From Polyodon spathula (Eukaryota; Chordata; Actinopteri; Acipenseriformes; Polyodontidae), in assembly GCF_017654505.1 (NCBI RefSeq), contig NC_054535.1, positions 48,630,848 through 48,694,847 on the forward strand: a stretch of DNA of 64,000 bases, read 5' to 3'. This document shows, piece after piece, positions 58,599 through 64,000 of this stretch (its first letter is position 1; each line of letters opens with the position of its first letter). The position numbers and the translations under genes are program-made. Under the pieces are notes generated by a model, which saw only the letters and a list, made by a program, of their open reading frames with translations, was not told the DNA's origin and searched no databases.

Positions 58599-60292
58599 TT
58601 AACACTAGAACCGTCGGATTTTCAAATTACCTAGAACCACCACGTGGGTCACTTTGACCCATACATTTTTAAACTGCTTCGTTATGAAAATAAAAGACAA
58701 ACTATTAGATACAACTGAAAAGTTGTATTCATGATCATCATATCTAACATTTGCATTGTAGAAACACCGTACTTAAATAGAAAATTAAACATAAAATGCT
58801 TTATTTTTATACTGAGCGCATATACAGCATGACTACAAACAGTGACAAAATATACTAAAATACACATTTCAAAAGAAACCTGTAATGTACATTGTGGAAG
58901 GGGTGTGACCAGGAGACAGACAGGTGTATTTGGAAACACCACACAGGTGCCCAGTTTTATTTTAGACCGGTTCTTATTTCTCTCCGGCAGAGGGCACTGT
59001 TGACCGCGGGCTGCCTATCAACGATGATAGACAGCACCACGGAAATACCACAGCTGGTACACGAACAGCAAATGCACTCGCAGGTGCTCAAAGAAATAAT
59101 AATGAAAACAGAAGGCGAAAAGAACAAGGGAAAATAAAACAGTAATAAAACTACAAATAAAAGGTGCTGCACTCGGCAGCGTTATCCCGGTCGCCGCTAC
59201 CCGCACGACCCGGATCACCGTCCTACTCTGTCGGCTATCTAGCCTGCTCTTTTACAATACGCCGGGGTCTGCCCAAGGGTTCCCCGCTCTCTCTCTTTTT
59301 CTCGCTGTGAATTTATTTTCTCCCGGCTGATTCCCGGTCCTGAATCAAAGCTTCCGCACTCTTGGTGCGTCTAAGTGGGCAGACCTGAGGAAACAACAGA
59401 GCGTTATTTTATAGGACCAACAATCACCCCGCCTCCCAGCCATTCAGAGAGGGGGAAAGTCCACACACACCCTTTCCCACCTCCCCATGTCATTGCCATG
59501 ACTCACAGGCGGCTGTTGGGCGACTGCCGCCCTCTTCCTGCAGCCCGTGAACACGCCAGCAGAGTCAGCACAGATCTCTCCCTGTTACATACATATACTT
59601 GTGTACAGGCGTAAACGTGTACACACAAAACTGTACAACCAAAATAATTGTTTCTAATACTTCATAAAAATAATATATAACACTACTTCCAGTAGGACGG
59701 CTGCATTGTACTGGTGGAGCGTACGCGTCTGCTAGCTGACTGTACCTGCATCCAGAAGCTGGGTTGTAAACACAGACGCAGTTCCATTGAACACTATTGT
59801 GTAAACATATGTAAACTGGTACATACAAACCTGTAAAACCAAAATGATTTTTTTTTCTAAAAGTAATATAAAATATGTTTCATATTAGGCACACAAGTTG
59901 TTATCCTACCTGTTATTTCAGTTTGCTGTATGCATCTGAGTGCAGCAACGTGACTACTTTCAAGATTAAATATTTCCTCCTGCTATATTCCCTGTTGCAT
60001 TTGTGGAACAAAATGAAGGATTGTTGTCTCCCAGATACATTGAAAAATAAGCAACTAGGCTTTCACTGAATTGGCATCTTGACAAATTCACAATCATAGC
60101 AATCTCTGTCTCGTAGTCAGTCTACAAACAAAGCTTTGAAATAAAAAAAAATAAAAAACACGTATGCTAGGAGGAGGGGGTGTGTCTTGTTTGCTACTTT
60201 TACAAAAATAATAGAATATCTTATGTTATGTAAAAAAAGACTTAATTCCTGGGTCAAATTGACACATGTGGCGGTTCTAGGTAGGTAGGTAG
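58599..60292. mobile_element. TTAA-ended element split by a solo LTR
   Basis: It starts TTAACACTAGAACC exactly where the preceding MITE ends. ACCTAGAACCACCACGTGGGTCA (58629 onward) is mirrored by GGTCAAATTGACACATGTGGCGGTTCTAGGT at about 60251-60282, so the two ends are inverted copies, although the right outermost bases are missing. The LTR at 58893-59589 lies inside. The TTAA-type end resembles piggyBac-group MITEs. Confidence 0.5.
58893..59589 (-). mobile_element. Solo LTR with perfect 5-bp duplication
   Basis: On the minus strand it starts TGTAACAGGGAGAGA and ends CCCTTCCACA, between TACAT (58888-58892) and TACAT (59590-59594). A TATA box (TATAAAAT on the minus strand, 59406-59413) and AATAAA-type signals near 58955 fit LTR function on that strand. 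It is markedly more GC-rich than its surroundings. Frames inside lack known domains. Confidence 0.87.
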
Positions 60293-60380
60293 ATTTATAA
60301 ATGTATCATTTTTGCGATTCTGGCTATCAAATACCATCAGTATATTTAATTCACATATTTAGGAAAAGTCAAAAACGGAC
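60293..60380. other. No recognisable feature
   Basis: Short spacer without recognised features. Confidence 0.4.
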
Positions 60381-60855
60381 TGTGGCAAAGTGCCCACCCC
60401 TGTGTATATTTTGTGTTATGTGTTGTGTTTTAATGTTGATGTATAGTCATTGGTACACGGGATATAAACGGGTCTGTGTAACATGAGTGTTTCAAATGTA
60501 TATTTGTATTTAGGCACGAGGATTGTACAGCACTTCACGTGCAAGTAAAAAGTAATAATATGCGAGCACAGGGAATTGCAGTTTATTAATTCACGTGCAG
60601 TTGTACCGCGAATCCAATTGAATGATTATCAATAGAGTCTCGGTACTTCTGCATAAAAGCTGCATGTTTTCACCCACTCTGGGTTGTGTGTTCAGTGAAT
60701 GGAGAACGGGTGTGGAGAGGAGCTAATTAAGAACGAAAAACTTAAAGTAATTTGTATGACCATTGTTTTCACTTACCTTGTTTGTCTGTTAGTCCACTGT
60801 TTGTGTAAGTGCTAGTTTGTTTTGCCATGCATTCCCTTAGGTTTCCCCCTACATC
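60381..60855 (+). mobile_element. Possible LTR, ends uncertain
   Basis: It begins TGTGGCAAAGTGCCC and carries CATAAAAGC (TATA-like, near 60652). It could end CCCCCTACA near 60852. No matching target duplication was found. Its first ten bases are the reverse complement of the LTR family A end, so the orientation is ambiguous. Confidence 0.3.
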
Positions 60856-61477
60856 AAAAAAAAAAAATGTTTAGAAATTGTAGAAATTTAGCTAACAGAT
60901 TGCAGACACATTAAAGGACATTAAAACCTGTAAGAGCATGTGTAAAGTATGCAAATATATTTGTAAAGATAACAGTAAAATAGCAAATAGAGAAAATATA
61001 TATTCAGTCTTAAGAAGCTCGTCATGCAAAACTAGCATACTTGTTTATGCTATATTTTGCCAAAAATGTAACAAAATAAAATATGTAGGAGACAGGTACA
61101 ACAGTATATAAAATAATATAGAATCACCTGTCAAACATAAGAAATACAAAAAGTTAATTAACCATTAGTTCACTTTACAAAAAATGAACATATCATGAAA
61201 CTATAATTTGTAGTTTTAAAATAAATACAATTAGATAATGTACAATACAGAAGAAGGAAAATAAATGGATAAATTGACTCAATTCCATGATGCCTGAAGT
61301 TTTAAATACAAATGAATTGTAGACCGTTACATTATTTACTATGTAGAAAACGACATCAGAAACACATTCATAGATTTAAATACAAATAAGTGAGTGTAGT
61401 TCCTATGGCATCGAAAGCCTATAAGTACCTCCCGTTTCTTTTTAAACACACTTTCCCTTGGCAAAGGTATGTATAAC
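60856..61477. other. No recognisable gene
   Basis: AT-rich; nothing recognised. Confidence 0.5.
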
Positions 61478-62187
61478 TGTGGCAAAGTGGTTAACAGTGT
61501 GCAGGAATACAGCAGTGATCCATGAATGTTATGTATTTTTATAATCCAAAGTCTGATGACAAAACAGTAGTAAACAATAACAATGAGAAACAGGCAATAC
61601 AGCGGTGTGTATTGCACTGTTTTAATCCATAGGTTGGTCCTGAAATAATAGTCCCAATCTTATATACCCACACATAACACAAAACACAAACACAAGTCCA
61701 CAGTGCGTGATTTAGTGCTTGTGGTTCAAATACAGTTTACCGTGAACAATAGTGCAGTATAGTTCAGGTTTGTGCTAGCCCTTAGCAACAGTTCTGGATC
61801 ATGTTAGTCCTCTAAATAACAACCAAAAGTACATTTAATAATGACAAAACAAACAAAACACTCAAGATAATAACGCAAGTCTTTCCTTCCGGTTAAGCTT
61901 AACCACAACAAGGAACAGATCACTTCATTACGCCCCCTTTTGTACCGTCAATCGTGACCCCTTGGTTAACTAGTGCAACCGCTCCGCCAATCCGCGACTG
62001 CCACGTCGTTTCCCTTGTGGGTCGATGCTTTAGTATATCGTAGCTCCACCCCCTTTCTTGATGGCCGAGTTCCTTCTAACCCTGGGAATGAATTGTCTGA
62101 CCATCCAGTCCAGAGCACTCTGTTCCCTTTACACAGCGCCCTCACAGGTCGGGAGAGAGATTCATCAAATAATCATTCTGTCTCACA
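61478..62187 (-). mobile_element. 3' LTR, family A copy 3
   Basis: On the minus strand it starts TGTGAGACAGAATG and ends CTTTGCCACA. It shares with copies 1 and 2 the CCCGACC(T/G)GTGAGGGC block, the GGCGGAGCG block, a GTGATCTGTTCCTT block and the ACTTTGCCACA end. Unlike them it is joined to coding sequence at its right side, so it is the 3' LTR of a truncated element. Confidence 0.8.
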
Positions 62188-62373
62188 TATCCCAGTGTTC
62201 AGAGTGGAGCCTAAGGAGCACTCAGCTGAATCTACCTTTCCCATTACTCCCCCATCCCAGGAAAAATAATCGGCATTTTGGTGTTCTTTCCCTGCATGGT
62301 GAATCATGTGATACATGAATGGCTGCAGTGCCAGATACCACCGAGTTATCCGGGCATTGTTGTTGTATGAACA
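62188..62373 (-). pseudogene. RNase H C-terminus of a Gmr1-like element
   Basis: The minus-strand frame reads NARITRWYLALQPF, then KEHQNADYFSWDGG and ECSLGSTL. This closely matches the end of the intact polyprotein at 35214-39728 (NARITRWYLALQPF, HQNADFFSREGG, ECSFGSTL). It runs directly into the polypurine region (GGGATA) and the family A LTR. RNase H next to the 3' LTR means integrase is not last, as expected for Gmr1 order. Everything upstream is gone. Confidence 0.8.
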
Positions 62374-62723
62374 ATTCAATAATTGATAATTTAGATTTTA
62401 TCTGGGTTGATTAAGTTATCTTATTAATAATATTTAATTAGCGTGTTACAAAGATCGAGGATTTATTGTGAACACACATACACCTCCTAGACACAAGGAA
62501 TGTTTAATCAATAGTAGTATTTTATTAAGTACACAAATATTAAACAGAAATTAGTGAAGTCAGAAAGTAAATCTCTTAGTCTCTAAGCACCAAACACAAG
62601 TCATAAGCTCTCACTGCACTCAGGTGGCCAGCAAGGCAAATATATGATACTTCCTATCTCCTCACACACAAAGTAGAAACTTCCTCAGACAAGCAGGCTG
62701 TGACGTAGCTAGTAACTTGCTCA

Positions 62724-62790
<67 letters not shown>

Positions 62791-63065
62791 CATAAACTGA
62801 AATGATGCAGACAATCCTAGAATATATCACATTAAGCTTATCAGTGGTGTATAGATTGAGGATATGGCAAGTTTACTTTTAAAGAAATTCTTTATACAAC
62901 AATATGAGGTAGATTACTTATAGTTACTTCATTAAGTTTTACTAAATGTTATTCACATACAAAATGTGCAAACTAAATAATTACAATTACAATCTGTTAC
63001 AATTAATTTATTTAGTTTCATGAAAGGGGAAATGCAACTGGAATTATATTCAACGGTTTCTTGAA
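62374..63065. other. No recognisable gene; (CA)n tract
   Basis: Holds a (CA)n run at about 62726-62787 of some 31 units. No coding domain. Confidence 0.55.
62726..62787. repeat. (CA)n microsatellite
   Basis: Near-perfect CA run. Confidence 0.95.
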
Positions 63066-63895
63066 GCTTAGACATTTGGTCCACTAGCTTGAAAACTCAA
63101 TCTGTTCAAGTGTCGAGTACAAAAGGCTCTCCTCTCAGCTACGAAGTCTTCAATTCCACATTGTTTGCATGCTTGCACATCCTGCAGGGCGAACATGCCC
63201 CAAGAGGATGGCCTCACTCTGTGTGTAGGGTGCTTGGGCATCCAGCACTCCACTTTGGCCCTCCCACATTGCGGTTAATTCCTCAACCACTTTGTTGGCA
63301 AATTCTCACCCATTCTCACTCTTGAAGATACGGGGCACTCCAAAAGTAGTGAAGATGTTGATCAATTTGTATGCAACCTCTTCTGCCCGCTTGCTTGTTA
63401 AGGCTATGACGATGACAAACTTGGTTAAGTGATCCTGATATACAAGAATAAACTTGAAAAAAGTTTCGGTCCTCCTGACTTTGCATATCTATTAATTCAA
63501 TCTGGCAACGCAAATGAATTTCTGAAAACAACATTGGTTTCACTACTAGACCTTCCTTGGGAGCTGAGGACTTTTATTGGCATGGAGCATAGAGGTTTTA
63601 ATAGAGTACGACAGTTTCAGCAGTAATATTCTTATATCTTCTTTTTAATTTGTGCATCATCCTGTTCCTGCCACCGTGGCCAATGCTTAAATGAGTTTAG
63701 TGTATTATGTCAAATAATTCTTCATTACGGACAAAGTGGAGTCTGTACACCCAGCAGGTACTGGAGGGATAAGTTTCTGCTTTTCTTCTATAGACAAAAT
63801 GTCCTACCTCTTCAGGCACCTGTAGTCACCCTTTGAAATAAAACCACTGCTTGTCCTCAATCAGGTTGTTTAATTTTTCATAAAACCTTTTCTTA
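63066..63895 (-). pseudogene. Ginger/KRBA2-like integrase remnant
   Basis: Minus-strand fragments read in order. A zinc-finger-like start has IGHGGRNRMMHKLKRRYKN (near 63690-63640). Next comes PCQ-KSSAPKEGLVVKPM, and then the core start RCQIELIDMQSQED with the first catalytic aspartate (near 63500-63460). The second motif, expected as SDNG, reads SENG near 63315, followed by a stop and EFANKVVEELTAMWEG. After an apparent deletion, ECWMPKHPTHRVRPSSWGMFA lies near 63190-63250. This pattern matches the integrase of Ginger-type DNA transposons and host genes such as KRBA2 and SCAND3, as I recall them. The stops, aspartate-to-glutamate change and deletion make it inactive. Confidence 0.68.
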
Positions 63896-64000
63896 GTAAC
63901 TTTTACACCTTTCATTGCTTTATGATAGAAATAAGTCTTAAAAATAACACATCACAGCCGCACTACTATGAACTGCTGGGATTTACGCGCTAGTTTTAAA
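63896..64000. other. Window edge, nothing assigned
   Basis: The Ginger-like element may continue beyond the window, since its N-terminal part and terminus are not seen. Confidence 0.4.

Overview
The window looks like repeat-rich, AT-rich, non-genic DNA from a ray-finned fish. The only long open frames are retrotransposon proteins. I recognise no host exon, rRNA or functional tRNA. The CR1-like LINE 3' ends, L2 and Tc1-like elements, Gmr1-type LTR elements and abundant microsatellites fit a fish genome. From memory of how common this LINE tail and these LTR ends are there, I suspect a sturgeon or paddlefish, but that is inference.

Layout. 1-5179: no recognisable gene, with (TAA)n and (CA)n tracts. 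5180-7540: a 5'-truncated CR1-like LINE with an uninterrupted 757-codon reverse transcriptase frame. 10429-11210: a solo LTR (family A). 11290-11955: an L2 tail. 12032-13658: a Tc1 element with both ends and a dead transposase. 13892-15118: PIF/Harbinger remnant, a 48-base C run and a piggyBac-like MITE end. 17073-17652: a LINE fragment between 31-bp target duplications. 20345-21400: a second Harbinger remnant split by a family A solo LTR. 24736-25690: a second Tc1 relative. 26333-29130: a cluster of hairpin and foldback repeats plus a tRNA-like sequence. 30040-34480: a nested composite of a terminal-repeat element, a decayed Ty3/gypsy element inside it, and a CR1-like tail inside that.

The centrepiece is 34786-40334 (minus strand), a complete, apparently young LTR retrotransposon. 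It has two 587-bp LTRs with about 3 differences, a GAGGG target duplication, a tRNA-Leu-type primer site, a polypurine tract and one intact frame of about 1504 codons. Its domain order is Gag - protease - integrase - reverse transcriptase - RNase H. Integrase before reverse transcriptase is unusual for Ty3/gypsy and marks the Gmr1 group. Its Gag carries a SCAN-like capsid segment, the lineage from which vertebrate SCAN domains are thought to derive.

40340-64000 continues with a small mariner-type MITE (42441), solo LTRs with perfect 5-bp duplications (44216-44907 and 58893-59589), a LINE tail (45451), a decayed protein with a PIN/XPG-like nuclease signature (46440-47710), and a decayed conventional-order gypsy element (48490-52835). 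After these come a tandem duplication (53491-54232), a third Tc1 relative (55921-57140), abutting MITEs (58195-60292), a family A 3' LTR with an RNase H remnant (61478-62373) and a Ginger/KRBA2-like integrase pseudogene (63066-63895).

The genes do not form a host pathway. They are independent mobile elements, many nested, so their relative ages can be read from the nesting order.
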